Origin: Skermanella stibiiresistens SB22
GTDB lineage: Bacteria > Pseudomonadota > Alphaproteobacteria > Azospirillales > Azospirillaceae
Assembly (NCBI RefSeq): GCF_000576635.1
Contig: NZ_AVFL01000002.1
Coordinates: forward strand, 186,001 to 250,000
DNA length: 64,000 bases
Direction: 5' to 3'
This document shows, one piece after another, positions 27,217 through 36,548 of the stretch. Both the position numbers and the translations under genes were made by a program. The notes below the pieces were generated by a model, which was given only the letters and a program-made list of their open reading frames with translations, was not told the DNA's origin and searched no databases. Each line of letters begins with the position of its first letter. The first letter of the stretch is position 1.

Positions 27217-29718
27217 TCACAGCGGCAGCGCACCCTGACCACCGCCTCGCCCGCCGCCCCGCTGGCCATCCGCCTCCTTCAATTCCGGCATCGCCTCGTC
27301 GATCAGCTCCTGCGCCGCCTCGTCCAGCAGATCGTCCAGGGCGGAGCCGAAGACCTGTTCGCGCCCGACCTCCAGCAGCACCGGCACCGCCAGCGGCGAG
27401 ACCCGCGGCAACGGTTTGTGCGTGATGCGGCCCTTGACGCGGGCCAGCATGTCGGACAGCCGCCGCACGTCGGTCAGCCCTCCGGCGGCGTCCGCCCGCG
27501 TCGCCCGCAGCAGCACATGGTTCGGCTCGTACTTCCGAAGCACGTCATAGATCAGGTCCGAGCTGAAGGTCACCTGACGCCCGGTCTTCTCCTGGCCGGG
27601 ATGGCGCCGCTCGATCAGGCACGAGATCACCGCGACGTTGCGGAAGGTCCGGCGCAGCATGCTCGACTCGTCCATCCAGGCCTCCAGATCGTCGCCCAGC
27701 ATGTCCTGGTCGAACAGCGAGTCGACATCCTTGACCGGCTTCAGGCTCCACACCGACAGGACGTAGTCGGTCGCGACGAAGCCCAGTGGCTTCAACCCCG
27801 CGCGCTCCATCCGGCGCGTCAGCAGCATCCCCAGCGTCTGGTGCGCGTTCCGCCCCTCGAAGCAATAGGCCACCATGAAGTGCTGCTTGCCGCGCGGGAA
27901 GGTCTCGACCAGCAAGCCGTCGCGCGTCGGCAGCAGCGAGCGCAGCCGTTGCAGGCGCAGCCATTCCTGGACGGCGGGCGGCAGGTCGGTCCAGACGGTT
28001 GGGTCGGACAGCATGGCGCGGACCTGATCGGCCAAGTGGCTGGACAGCGGCATCTTGCTGCCGGCATAGGCCGGTATCTTGGGATCGCCCTGGCCGCCCT
28101 TGGCGCAGTTGACCGTGGTCTCCTGGATGCCCAGGAACTTCAGCAGCTGCCCGGCGAACAGGAAGGTGTCGCCCGGCAACAGCGACTGGACGAAGGATTC
28201 CTCGATCTCGCCCAGCACCGCCCCGCGTCCCAGCCTGACCTTCAGCGTCACCGCCGCGACGATGGTGCCGACGTTCATGCGGTATTGGCGCGACACCACC
28301 GGGCTCGCCGGGCGGTACAGCCCATCCTCGTCGCTCAGCGTCAGCCGCTTGAACCGGTCATAGCTTCCCAGCGCGTAGCCGCCGGTCGCGACGAAATCCA
28401 GCACGTCGTCGAAATCCTGGCGGCTCAACCCGGCATAGGGCGCCGCCGAGGTGACCTCGCCATACAGCTCGTCGGCGGCGAACGCCCCGGCGCAGCCCAT
28501 CCCCAGGATATGCTGGGCCAGCACGTCCAGTCCGCCGGGCCGCGTCGGGTCGCCGTCCAACGTGCGGGACTCGATCGACTGGACGGCGGCCCTGCATTCC
28601 AGCACCTCAAACCGGTTGGCCGGCACCAGCACGGCACGGCTCGCCTCGTCCAGCCGGTGGTTGGCCCGGCCGATCCGCTGGAGCAGGCGGCTGACCCCCT
28701 TGGGCGCTCCCACCTGCACCACCAGATCGACGGCGGCCCAGTCGATCCCCAGGTCCAGCGACGAGGTGGCGACGACGGCGCGCAACGACCCCTTGGACAT
28801 CGCGGCCTCGACCTTGCGCCGCTGCTCCGCCGACAGGCTGCCGTGGTGCAGCGCTATCGCCAGCCCATCCTCGTTGAGCCGCCAGAGTTCCTGAAAGACG
28901 ATCTCGGCCTGCGCCCGCGTGTTGACGAAGACCAGCGTGGTCCCCGCCGCCCGGATCCGGTCGTAGACCTCACCCAGGGAGTGGACCGCCATCCGTCCCG
29001 ACCAGGGCAGCCGCTCGCGCGTCGTCAGGATGTCCACCTGGGCGCGGGCTCCCGTCCGGCCCAGCACGGTGCGGACATCGCCGCCATCGGCCCGTCCGGT
29101 CTTGGACAGGTACGCCCTCAGGTCGGCGGGATGGGCCACGGTCGCCGACAGCCCGACGCGCCGGCAGAGGGGCGCCAGCCGCGCCAGCCGGGCGAGGCCC
29201 AGCGCCAACAGGTCACCGCGCTTGGTCCCGGCCAGCGCGTGCAACTCGTCGATCACGACGCAGCGCAGCCCTTTGAAGATCTTCTCGGCGTCGGTGTAGG
29301 ACAGCATCAGCGCCAGGCTCTCCGGCGTCGTCATCAGCACCTGCGGCGGCTTGGAGCGCTGGCGCTGACGCTTGGCGGCCGAGGTGTCGCCTGTCCTGGT
29401 CTCGGTCCGGATCGGCAGGCGCAGTTCGGCCACCGGGCTTTCCAGGTTGCGCTGGATGTCGACCGCCAAAGCCTTGAGGGGCGAGATGTACAGGGTGTGC
29501 ATGCCCTCGCGCGGCCGTTCCGACAGGTCGATCAGGCTGGGCAGGAAGCCGGACAGCGTCTTGCCGCCGCCGGTCGGCGCTATCAGCAGGGCGTTGTCGC
29601 CGTCGCGCGCCGCCTTGAGCATCTCGATCTGGTGCGCGTGCGGCGCCCAGCCGCGGCTGGAGAACCAGCCGAGGAAGTTGGGCGGCAGCAGGGTATCGGG
29701 CGGGGAGAGGTCATCCAT
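27217..29718 (-). CDS. Ligase-associated DNA damage response DEXH-box helicase (Lhr-like)
   Basis: 833 aa, superfamily 2 helicase. Motif I is APTGGGKTLSGF, motif II VVIDELHAL (DELH), motif III SATVAHP, and motif VI is in QRIGRANHR. The C-terminal half has the long Lhr-specific extension (KPLPRVSPLAVPVLLEVGRE, then LDEAAQELIDEAMPEL). Length agrees with the ligase-associated subfamily rather than the longer classic Lhr. It is probably cotranscribed with pdeM downstream. It is divergent from the MTA/SAH nucleosidase gene; no strong ribosome-binding site is seen. Confidence 0.93.
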   Translation of the reverse strand: MDDLSPPDTLLPPNFLGWFSSRGWAPHAHQIEMLKAARDGDNALLIAPTGGGKTLSGFLPSLIDLSERPREGMHTLYISPLKALAVDIQRNLESPVAELRLPIRTETRTGDTSAAKRQRQRSKPPQVLMTTPESLALMLSYTDAEKIFKGLRCVVIDELHALAGTKRGDLLALGLARLARLAPLCRRVGLSATVAHPADLRAYLSKTGRADGGDVRTVLGRTGARAQVDILTTRERLPWSGRMAVHSLGEVYDRIRAAGTTLVFVNTRAQAEIVFQELWRLNEDGLAIALHHGSLSAEQRRKVEAAMSKGSLRAVVATSSLDLGIDWAAVDLVVQVGAPKGVSRLLQRIGRANHRLDEASRAVLVPANRFEVLECRAAVQSIESRTLDGDPTRPGGLDVLAQHILGMGCAGAFAADELYGEVTSAAPYAGLSRQDFDDVLDFVATGGYALGSYDRFKRLTLSDEDGLYRPASPVVSRQYRMNVGTIVAAVTLKVRLGRGAVLGEIEESFVQSLLPGDTFLFAGQLLKFLGIQETTVNCAKGGQGDPKIPAYAGSKMPLSSHLADQVRAMLSDPTVWTDLPPAVQEWLRLQRLRSLLPTRDGLLVETFPRGKQHFMVAYCFEGRNAHQTLGMLLTRRMERAGLKPLGFVATDYVLSVWSLKPVKDVDSLFDQDMLGDDLEAWMDESSMLRRTFRNVAVISCLIERRHPGQEKTGRQVTFSSDLIYDVLRKYEPNHVLLRATRADAAGGLTDVRRLSDMLARVKGRITHKPLPRVSPLAVPVLLEVGREQVFGSALDDLLDEAAQELIDEAMPELKEADGQRGGGRGGGQGALPL

Positions 29719-29804
29719 GGTAGTGACATATAAAAGGCGGTATGAGTGATGACCAGCCGCCTTCGCCCAGAAGCCCGTCCAGGAACCCCTCCCAGGAACC
29801 TTTC

Positions 29805-30572
29805 ATGACCGTCAAACCCCTTGGCCTGATCTGCGCCATCCCCGACGAGATCGCCCATTTCGGCTCCAGTTTCACCGAAACCGCCACTCGGACTCTGGCC
29901 GGCCTGACCTTCCGCGAGGGCACCCTGGAGGGCCGTCCAACCGTGATGGTCGAAAGCGGCATCGGCAAGGTCAACGCGGCCGTGGTCTCGACCCTGCTGG
30001 CCGAGATCTTCGACTGCCACGCGCTGCTGTTCTCCGGTGTCGCCGGCGGGCTCGACCCCGCCCTTGGCATCGGCGACGTGGTGATCGCGACGCGGCTGGT
30101 CCAGCACGATTACGGCGCGCTGGTCGAGGGCCGCATCCGCACCTACCAGCCGGGCATCCCGCCACTGCCCGGATTCGATGACACCCACGGCTACGCTCTC
30201 GCTCCCGAGCTGGAGGCCAAGGTGCGCGCCACCCTGAACGGCATCGCCCTACCGGCCTTCGACGCCAAGGCGACCGGAGCGGCGCCACGCGTCCCGGCGC
30301 TGCATTTCGGCACGATCCTGACCGGCGACACCTTCCTCAACTGCGAGGAGACGCGCGAACGCCTCCACCGCGACTTCGGCCAGGCGCTGGCGATCGAGAT
30401 GGAGGGGGCGGCCGTGGCTCAGGTCGCCGAGCGCTACGGCATCCCCTGTCTGGTCGTCCGCTCGCTCAGTGACTTGGCCGGCGCCGACAGCCACATGGAC
30501 TTCGCCAGCTTCTGCGGCGCCGCGGCGGAGGGTGCGGCCGTGCTGATCCGCCGGCTGGTCGCGGTGGTCTAG
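29805..30572 (+). CDS. mtnN: 5'-methylthioadenosine/S-adenosylhomocysteine nucleosidase
   Basis: 255 aa from an ATG at 29805 preceded by AGGAA. An in-frame start at 29742 would add 21 residues not expected for the family. LGLICAIPDEIAHF, GVAGGLDPALGIGDVVIATR with QHDYGA, and EMEGAAVAQVAERYGIPCL with VRSLSDLAG are the family landmarks. The catalytic glutamate and aspartate lie in the last two. It recycles SAM by-products by cleaving the N-glycosidic bond. Its last four bases overlap the 3' end of the convergent cyclase gene. Confidence 0.92.
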   Translation: MTVKPLGLICAIPDEIAHFGSSFTETATRTLAGLTFREGTLEGRPTVMVESGIGKVNAAVVSTLLAEIFDCHALLFSGVAGGLDPALGIGDVVIATRLVQHDYGALVEGRIRTYQPGIPPLPGFDDTHGYALAPELEAKVRATLNGIALPAFDAKATGAAPRVPALHFGTILTGDTFLNCEETRERLHRDFGQALAIEMEGAAVAQVAERYGIPCLVVRSLSDLAGADSHMDFASFCGAAAEGAAVLIRRLVAVV

Positions 30573-32596
30573 AAGGTGGTCGTCGCGCCGGGAGCCGGCC
30601 AGCCCCATACCCCGATCGGCCGCTCGCGCCCCCGCAGCCGCTGGAGCGGCAATTCGACGAAACCGTCTACCAAGTCCTGCCCGCCGGCCGACCGCGCCGC
30701 CTCGACGACCGCGTCGGACGCGGCGATCATGACGCCCAAATCGCGGGTGATCGCCTGCAACCGGCTCGCCACGTTGACCGCGTCGCCGGTCACGGTGAAG
30801 GTGAATTGCCGGGCGCCGCCCGTGTCTCCGATCAGCACGGGGCCAAGGTGAAGCCCCATCGCCACCCTCAGCACCGGCAGTCCGGCCGCAGCCAGCTCGA
30901 CGCCCCAAGCCGCCATGGCGTCCGCCAGATGCCGCGCGGCGGCCAACGCGTCGGCGGGATCGCGCGGCGACGGCTCGCCCATGCCGAACAGGGCCATGGC
31001 GCCGTCGCCCAGGAACTTGTCGACCACGCCGCCCTGGTCGAACACGGCGGTCTCGACCAGTCGATAGAACCCGCGCAGCAGGTCCATCGCCTCGTGCGGC
31101 GCCAGCCGCTCGCTGATGCCGGTGAAACCGACCAGATCCATGAACAGGATCGTCACCGGCTGGGCACGGTCCTCCATGCCAGGCAGGTTGGTGTTCATCA
31201 GCCGCTGGGCGATCATGGGCGAGAAGTAGCGCGACAGGTTCCGCCGCTGCCGCTCCGCCAACTCCCGCGCCCTGTCCCCCGCCAACGTCCGACGCGCCGC
31301 GAACAGGCCGAAGCCCAGCAATGCCGCCAGCACCGGCGAGGTCACCGTCAGCCACAGGTTGGCCGTGGCGAACAGCGTGGCGGCGGCGGCCAGCCACGCC
31401 GCGATCAGCGCCAGCGTCGCCAGCCCGGCCAGCACCGGCGTCAGCAGCGAGCCAAGCGCCGCGGCGCCGAGGCCTCCAGCCAGTATGGCCGCGACATCGG
31501 CCGTCAGCAGCTCGGGACGATCGACCGGGACGCGTCCGGTCAGCAGGTTGTCGATGACGGTGCCCAAGTGCTCGGCGCCGGGCAGGACTCGGCTGAACGG
31601 CGTGTTGAAGCTGTCGCCGACACCGCGAGCCGACGACCCGATCATCACGATCCGGTCGCGGAACGCGCCCGCCGGAACGCGCCCGCCCAGCAGGTCGCCC
31701 AGCGAGTGACGCTCGATCGTGCCGGGCGGACCATAGTGGTTCACCGCGATCCGCATCCGCCGGTCGGTCGCGATCCGGTCGAGCCCGAGCGCCACGCCGG
31801 ATCCGACATCCAGCGTCACCGCGTCGGCGTCGAGCCCTCGATACAGCCGGACCGCCTCGACCGTCAGGCTGGGATACCAGCCGTCGCCGAAGTGGATCGC
31901 GGTCTGCTCCCGCCTCAGGGCGCCGCCAGCCTCGATCCGCACCGTGACGTGTCCCAGGGCAGCCGCCTCGGCCAGCACCGGCACCGGCGCCACGGCGGTG
32001 GTTGGCCGGTCGCCGCCGCTGCCGGCCGAGACGGCGGGTTCCCGCACGATCCGATACGCCGACCGTGCCAGCTCCGCCGGGGCTTGGCTCATATCGCCGC
32101 CATCGAAGCCGAACGCGAAGCCCAGCACAGCGGCGTTCGCCGAACGCAACGCCGCCGCCAGTTCGGCATCGGGATCGGACGTCGCCAGCAAACGGTCGAT
32201 CCGACGATCCAAACCATCCGACGAAACCGCGCGCGCCTCCGTCAGCACACCCACGACATCGGCGGGCAGATCGGCCTCCCTCTCGGGGAACAGCAGGTCG
32301 ACCGCCACCACCCGTGCTCCATCCGCCGCGACCCGCCGCACCGCGTCGGCGATCAGCCGGCGCGACAGCGGCCAGCGGCCGTGCTCCGCCAGCGTCTTGT
32401 CGTCGATCATCAGCAAGGTCACGGCGCCCGACGGTTTCAGCGGGCCCCGAAGCTGATAGCGGAGCGTCAGGCTCTGGCTCTCAAGCTCGCCCAACACCGC
32501 CGGTTCCGCATCGGCCAGCCGAAGCCCGGCGAGGATCAGCGGCGCCGCCAGCGCCGCCAGGATCAAGCGCCACCCTCCGCCGTTCCGCTTCGCCAT
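30569..32596 (-). CDS. CHASE2-domain adenylate/guanylate cyclase
   Basis: 675 aa. One N-terminal membrane segment is followed by an extracytoplasmic CHASE2 domain (about 30-335, with TLLMIDDKTLAEHGRWPLSR and DRIVMIGSSARGVGD). About three membrane helices (about 365-435) come next, then a class III nucleotide cyclase domain (about 470-660). The cyclase has VTILFMDLVGFTGISE with a metal-binding Asp, VDKFLGDGAMALFG with the second, and DAVNVASRLQ near the end. It makes cAMP or cGMP in response to a periplasmic cue. The FecR-domain gene just upstream is a frequent partner. Confidence 0.92.
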   Translation of the reverse strand: MAKRNGGGWRLILAALAAPLILAGLRLADAEPAVLGELESQSLTLRYQLRGPLKPSGAVTLLMIDDKTLAEHGRWPLSRRLIADAVRRVAADGARVVAVDLLFPEREADLPADVVGVLTEARAVSSDGLDRRIDRLLATSDPDAELAAALRSANAAVLGFAFGFDGGDMSQAPAELARSAYRIVREPAVSAGSGGDRPTTAVAPVPVLAEAAALGHVTVRIEAGGALRREQTAIHFGDGWYPSLTVEAVRLYRGLDADAVTLDVGSGVALGLDRIATDRRMRIAVNHYGPPGTIERHSLGDLLGGRVPAGAFRDRIVMIGSSARGVGDSFNTPFSRVLPGAEHLGTVIDNLLTGRVPVDRPELLTADVAAILAGGLGAAALGSLLTPVLAGLATLALIAAWLAAAATLFATANLWLTVTSPVLAALLGFGLFAARRTLAGDRARELAERQRRNLSRYFSPMIAQRLMNTNLPGMEDRAQPVTILFMDLVGFTGISERLAPHEAMDLLRGFYRLVETAVFDQGGVVDKFLGDGAMALFGMGEPSPRDPADALAAARHLADAMAAWGVELAAAGLPVLRVAMGLHLGPVLIGDTGGARQFTFTVTGDAVNVASRLQAITRDLGVMIAASDAVVEAARSAGGQDLVDGFVELPLQRLRGRERPIGVWGWPAPGATTTF

Positions 32597-32599
32597 GGC

Positions 32600-33241
32600 C
32601 TAGCGGAAAGCCGGGCCGATGAGCCGAAGCGTCCTCTCCACCCGGGCGCTTCCCCAGGTCACCGGCGGCGTCGGATCGCGCCCGGGCGCCACGTCGCTCC
32701 CCTGAAGCCGCGTCAAGTCCACGCTGGCTCCGGTGGCGCGGCTCCGGACCTCGACAACTCCCTCCAGCCCCAGAACCGCCGTCCCGGCCGGCGTCACCTC
32801 CGCCGTCCACTCGGTCGACCGGGCGGAGGCGACTGTCGTGTCGGTCTGGACCGCGAACTCCCCCAGTCCCGCTTTCTGGACCACGGCGCGGACGATGCCG
32901 GCCAGCAGCGAGAAGATCGCGGAGGAGCGGGCGCCCGTCGCGTCCACCTTGTACGCCGCCACGACGACCCTGCTCTCCGGCCCGGCGCTCAAGGTGCTGC
33001 CATCGCCGAACTGGACCGTCAGCCGCGCGGCGGTGCCCGATTCGATCACGTCGTCGGTGAAGACCGCGCTTCCGACCAGGAGCGACGACCGGATCCGGTC
33101 GCGCACGATCGATCCGTCACCCTCCAGGCGGATCACGCGGCCGACCGGCGTCCGATCGACCGTCGTCCCGGCGGCCAAGGCCGGTCCCGCCAAGGCGCAG
33201 GCCAGCATCAGAACGATCGGAAGTCTCACCATCATGCCCAT
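32600..33241 (-). CDS. FecR-domain periplasmic protein
   Basis: 213 aa from an ATG at 33241 with GAGAGGG upstream. A signal peptide (LPIVLMLACALAGPALA) is followed by a FecR domain of about 110 residues: GRVIRLEGDGSIVRD, LLVGSAVFTDDVIESGTAAR, and LTVQFGDGSTLSAGPESRVV. There is no anti-sigma segment or membrane anchor, so it is not a TonB-type FecR regulator. The cyclase gene starts 3 bp after its stop, so the two are almost certainly coexpressed, and this protein may present the signal to the CHASE2 domain. Confidence 0.88.
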   Translation of the reverse strand: MGMMVRLPIVLMLACALAGPALAAGTTVDRTPVGRVIRLEGDGSIVRDRIRSSLLVGSAVFTDDVIESGTAARLTVQFGDGSTLSAGPESRVVVAAYKVDATGARSSAIFSLLAGIVRAVVQKAGLGEFAVQTDTTVASARSTEWTAEVTPAGTAVLGLEGVVEVRSRATGASVDLTRLQGSDVAPGRDPTPPVTWGSARVERTLRLIGPAFR

Positions 33242-33331
33242 CACAGCCCTCTCCGCGGCGGGTTGTCCCTCTTCCGCCGGGATCCCGGGATTGAGGCATG
33301 GATGATCCTACCGCAATCTCTCCTTGGTCGG

Positions 33332-35821
33332 TTAGTCGTCGGAGAGGGAGCCGAACGTGATGATCCGGTTGGCCGGCAGCCGGACGGTCACGCTGGTGCC
33401 GCGCCCCTCGGCGCTGGTGATCAGCAAGGCGCCGCCATGACGCTCCACCAGCGCCTTGGAGATGAACAGACCCATGCCGCTGCCCTGGTAGCGCCGGGAC
33501 ATCACGTTCTCGACCCGGCTGAACGGCTTGCCCAAGTCGCCGAGCCGATGCTCCGGGACGCCGATTCCGGTATCCGAGATCGTGATCTCCAGATGTTCTT
33601 TCGTCGGATCGAGCGCGACGGTCACGCCGATGCGGCCACCGTCGGGGGTGAACTTGGCGGCGTTGCCCAGCAGGTTGATCAGCACCTGCTTCAACGCCCG
33701 TCGGTCGGCTTGGATGATGGGAACGGGGTCGGGCAGGGCGATTGTCACCACCTGCGTCGCCTCCCCCGGCGTCAGCCGTGTCAGCCGCAATCCTTCCTCG
33801 ACGATGTCGCCGAGCGCCACCGGCTCCTCGTGGAACTCGATCTGACGCGCCTCGATCCGCGCCATGTTCAGCAGGTCGCTGATCAGGTCCAGCAGATGCC
33901 GGCCGCTGCGGTGGATGTCGCTGGCGTAGTCGCGGTAGCGCTCGCTCAAGGGCCCCAGGATGCCCTCCTTCAGGACCTCGCTGAACCCCATGATGGCGTT
34001 GAGCGGGGTGCGAAGCTCGTGGCTCATGCTGGCGAGGAATTCCGACTTGGCGCGGCTGGCCGCTTCCGCCGCGTCCTTGGCGGCGCGCAGGGTCTCGGCC
34101 GCCTTCTTCTCCTCGGTCACGTCGCGGCTGACGCCGAAGACGTGGGAAACCTCGCCGGCGGCGTTGAGGCTGCACTGCCACTGGGCCCACAGGTGACGTT
34201 CCTCGCCATCGCGCCGCTCGATGCGGAACTCCATGGTGGACCGCGATTTTTCCGCGATCGTCCGCGACATCCGGTCCATCACGTCCGACCGGTCATCGGG
34301 ATGGACGAAGTCGAATACGCTGCCGATTTCCGGCACATAGCTGTCGCGGTCGACGCCGAAGATGCGGTAGATCTCGTCCGACCACTCGACGCGCCGTTGT
34401 TCCAGATGCCACAGCCAGTCGCCCGTCCGGGCGAAGCTCTGCGCTTTCGAGAGTTGCCGCTCGCGGGTCCGCAGCGCGTCGGCGGCGTCGACCTTGTCGG
34501 TCACGTCCAGGATGCTGCCGGCGATCCTGACCGGGGCGCCCGCGTCGTCGCGGACGGCTTGGGCACGCGATTGCATCCATCGGAGCGCGCCGTCCGGCCG
34601 GATGACGCGGAACGTCACGTCGTAAGGCGTCGCGTGGGCCAAGTGCGACAGGTAGGCACGCTCGACCTGGGGCAGATCATCCGGATGGATCAGGCTCTCC
34701 AGCGTCTGGCCAAGAATGCCCTTGCCGGTTTCCGACACATGGGCGGCGTCGGGGTCGAGCCCGAGCATCTCCTTGTGGAGGGGGGACCAGTAGACGCTGC
34801 CAGTCTTGAGGTCGACGTCCCAAATGCCCACCTGGGCGCCGCGCACGGCGACGGCGTAGCGTTCCTCGCTGATCCTCAGGGCGTCGTCGGTGCGGCGGCG
34901 CATGATCGCGATGGCGGCCAGCTTCGCCAAGCGGTCAGCCATCCGCAACTCGGCGTCGTCGGGTTCGAGCACGCGATCATAGTAGATCGCGAAGGTACCG
35001 AGGACGACACCATCGCCCACTATCGGAAACGACCAGCAGGCGCGCAATCCATGGTTGAGGGCGCCGGTATGGTAGCGGCCATTGCGAACCCAGAGCGGAT
35101 CGTTCGCGATATCGGCCACCACCACCGGTTCACCCCGGAAGGCGGCGGTCCCGCAGGATCCGGCGCAGGGGCCGATGGCGGTACCGTCCACCAAAGCGTT
35201 ATAGTCGTCGGGCAAGCTCGGCGCCGCGACGACATGGAGACGTTTGGTCGCCGGGTCCAGCGACAGGATCGAACACCGGCTTCGCGCCGCCACGTCTTCC
35301 GACAACAGGCAGATCCCACTCAAGACCGATTCGAGGGGATCACCGCCTATGATGGCTTCCAGGATCGCCTGCTCGCGGCGGGCGGAAAGATCGGCCAGCT
35401 TGCGGGCCGTGATGTCGCTCATGGAGCCGTAGCTGCCGATCACCCGCCCGTCCGCGTCGCGGTCGAGCGACACGTTGACGTCCAGCCACAGCACGGCGCC
35501 ATCGGCGGTCCGGTAGGGCACCTCGCGCCTGTAGCCGCACACTTGTCCCGACATGAATTCGCCGAACCGGGCTACCGCGACCGCCCGTTCCTCCCCAAAC
35601 ACGAATTCGGCGAACGAGTGACCGATGCAGTCCCGCGCGGGATGGCCGGTCAGGCGTGTCCATGCCGGATTAAGATAGGTCCAGCAACCATCCGCATCGG
35701 TCGCGAACACCACTTCGGGCACGCTCTCGATGATCCTGGTATGTAGCGATCCGACCGCGCCGTCAGCGGTTGGCGGCCGCGACACGATGGGGAGGCGGGG
35801 TTTCGCGGACGGCTCCATCAA
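33332..35821 (-). CDS. PAS/GAF sensor histidine kinase
   Basis: 829 aa. Order: PAS (about 25-150), GAF (about 155-310), PAS (about 320-445), PAS (about 455-575), HisKA with the phosphorylated His601 in ASMSHELRTPLNAIMGFSEV, then HATPase with NLLGNAAKFTPDGG (N box), SDTGIGVPEH (G1) and GSGMGLFISKALVERHGG (G2). No membrane segment is visible, so it is probably cytoplasmic and senses small ligands or redox state. No receiver domain is attached and no response regulator lies nearby, so this is an orphan kinase. Confidence 0.92.
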   Translation of the reverse strand: MMEPSAKPRLPIVSRPPTADGAVGSLHTRIIESVPEVVFATDADGCWTYLNPAWTRLTGHPARDCIGHSFAEFVFGEERAVAVARFGEFMSGQVCGYRREVPYRTADGAVLWLDVNVSLDRDADGRVIGSYGSMSDITARKLADLSARREQAILEAIIGGDPLESVLSGICLLSEDVAARSRCSILSLDPATKRLHVVAAPSLPDDYNALVDGTAIGPCAGSCGTAAFRGEPVVVADIANDPLWVRNGRYHTGALNHGLRACWSFPIVGDGVVLGTFAIYYDRVLEPDDAELRMADRLAKLAAIAIMRRRTDDALRISEERYAVAVRGAQVGIWDVDLKTGSVYWSPLHKEMLGLDPDAAHVSETGKGILGQTLESLIHPDDLPQVERAYLSHLAHATPYDVTFRVIRPDGALRWMQSRAQAVRDDAGAPVRIAGSILDVTDKVDAADALRTRERQLSKAQSFARTGDWLWHLEQRRVEWSDEIYRIFGVDRDSYVPEIGSVFDFVHPDDRSDVMDRMSRTIAEKSRSTMEFRIERRDGEERHLWAQWQCSLNAAGEVSHVFGVSRDVTEEKKAAETLRAAKDAAEAASRAKSEFLASMSHELRTPLNAIMGFSEVLKEGILGPLSERYRDYASDIHRSGRHLLDLISDLLNMARIEARQIEFHEEPVALGDIVEEGLRLTRLTPGEATQVVTIALPDPVPIIQADRRALKQVLINLLGNAAKFTPDGGRIGVTVALDPTKEHLEITISDTGIGVPEHRLGDLGKPFSRVENVMSRRYQGSGMGLFISKALVERHGGALLITSAEGRGTSVTVRLPANRIITFGSLSDD

Positions 35822-35954
35822 ACCAATCGAGGAAGTAATCAGGCTGGCAGGCGATCATGCGACACCAATAGTTAAAGGACTCCTTTCTCGACCCGTGCCA
35901 CGGCAATTCGGTTCGTGTACCTTCGAGATCGGGCGATAACCCCGCCGTTCCCCG

Positions 35955-36377
35955 TCAGGCCCCGCGAACGCCACCTTCCCGGACCACCGCGTCCGGCACC
36001 ATCTTGACGACCTCACCGGTCGGGCGCGAGGCGGTCAGATCCGACGACGGCGCCGACGCCGGAGCGGTGATCGGGTTGTTCAGCAGCATCGGCACGGCGG
36101 GGTAGGTGTCCGGCGCGTCGATCGCCTCCTGGATCATCGCGGTCATGCGGCCCAGCGCCTCCTCGGTCAAGGACAGGCCGTAGAGCACGGTGCCGGCGAC
36201 CAGCGCGAAGCCGGAGATCAGGACGATCAGCATGCGATGGTCGAGCAGGCCGGCGATCAGCCCGAAATTGACCAGCCGGCTGAGCCCGCCGCCGGTGCTG
36301 AATTCCAAAGCCGCGCCAGTCGCGAGGCCGATACCGCCAGCGATGGATAACACGAGCCCAGTGGTCTTCATTTCCAT
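35955..36377 (-). CDS. Small inner-membrane protein of unknown function
   Basis: 140 aa. Two hydrophobic helices (TTGLVLSIAGGIGLATGAAL and MLIVLISGFALVAGTVLYGL) flank a short polar loop, and a 70-residue tail rich in Pro, Ser and Ala follows. The spacer upstream is AT-rich. No family is recognised. It stands alone between the histidine kinase and the divergent GlxA-like gene. Confidence 0.65.
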   Translation of the reverse strand: MEMKTTGLVLSIAGGIGLATGAALEFSTGGGLSRLVNFGLIAGLLDHRMLIVLISGFALVAGTVLYGLSLTEEALGRMTAMIQEAIDAPDTYPAVPMLLNNPITAPASAPSSDLTASRPTGEVVKMVPDAVVREGGVRGA

Positions 36378-36548
36378 TCCATTCCAAGAAGATGCATTTA
36401 AAATATTATATTAAAATGTCTTTTATCTAGCTGGCGCGCGGTGGAGGTGGCGGCTCGATACTCCGCTCTACACCCTTGGATGTGGGCTGGCAGGAAACGT
36501 GGGTTCTTTGTCATTGCCGCCAAACCCGTCGGATCGGATAGTGCCGGA

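Noticed and set aside
24850-29733. A 1627-codon open frame on the plus strand
   Set aside because: It lies antisense to photolyase, PdeM and the Lhr-like helicase. Its composition (His, Arg, Gln-rich with no domain) is the usual by-product of GC-rich coding on the other strand.
30806-35746. A 1646-codon open frame on the plus strand
   Set aside because: Antisense to the cyclase, FecR and histidine kinase genes, all of which have clear domains. No recognisable protein features of its own.
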